From positions 1 to 5,957 of the forward strand of contig JAERRP010000543.1 of the NCBI GenBank assembly GCA_016735415.1: a stretch of DNA of 5,957 nucleotides, given 5' to 3'. The notes beneath the pieces are model-generated. The model was given only the letters and a program-made list of their open reading frames with translations, did no database searches and had not been told where the DNA came from. Both the position numbers and the translations under genes were made by a program. How positions within the stretch are numbered: the stretch's first letter is position 1; the number at the start of each line of letters is the position of its first letter. Origin of the DNA: Desulfobacterales bacterium. Its GTDB lineage: Bacteria > Desulfobacterota > Desulfobacteria > Desulfobacterales > UBA5852. Below are positions 5,900-5,957 of this stretch, piece by piece.

Positions 5900-5957
5900 A
5901 AGTGCTCCGGCCGGCACATCACACCCGGCTGCTACAGTACTTTTTATTATGACGTAT

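Overview
The window reads as an ordinary chromosomal stretch of a moderately GC-rich Gram-negative bacterium. Coding regions are GC-rich and the gaps between them are clearly AT-richer. The gene mix and codon style would suit a Desulfobacterota (sulfate-reducer-like) genome. That placement is an impression from gene style, not a demonstrated assignment. There is no rRNA, tRNA, CRISPR array, transposase or phage gene, and nothing that proves recent transfer.

Layout. (1) 1-567 (+) is the C-terminal part of an alkaline-phosphatase-superfamily phosphodiesterase, closest in motif pattern to phosphonoacetate hydrolase; its start lies outside the window. A small hairpin terminator follows. (2) About 340 bases without a convincing gene contain a perfect 14-bp palindrome. 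(3) 908-1357 (-) is an unrecognised acidic protein of 149 residues that converges on gene 1. (4) 1358-1637 is an AT-rich divergent intergenic region with a good sigma70-type promoter for the rightward gene and a poorer candidate for the leftward one. (5) 1638-2661 (+) is a nucleoside hydrolase split by a single-base frameshift near 1920-1923. (6) 2662-2955 is a regulatory gap with an extended -10 element, direct and inverted repeats and a consensus -35/-10 pair. (7) 2956-4470 (+) is a 504-residue membrane protein with two CDP-alcohol phosphatidyltransferase domains in one chain. (8) 4639-5127 (+) is a YchJ/UPF0225-type protein with a zinc-binding SEC-C motif at each end, behind its own promoter. 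(9) 5213-5755 (+) is a small nitroreductase-family flavoprotein, probably co-transcribed with the YchJ gene. (10) 5756-5957 holds two mutually exclusive hairpins and then a strong GC-rich UUCG-capped terminator.

The genes do not form one obvious pathway: nucleoside salvage, phospholipid headgroup transfer, a probable phosphonate or phosphodiester hydrolase and a flavin oxidoreductase sit side by side under separate promoters. The most interesting item is the tandem CDP-alcohol phosphatidyltransferase. Its second half has an intact motif and phosphatidylserine-synthase-like features. Its first half keeps all four aspartates at canonical spacing but has lost the motif arginine and glycine. I do not see a clearly novel multi-gene system here.
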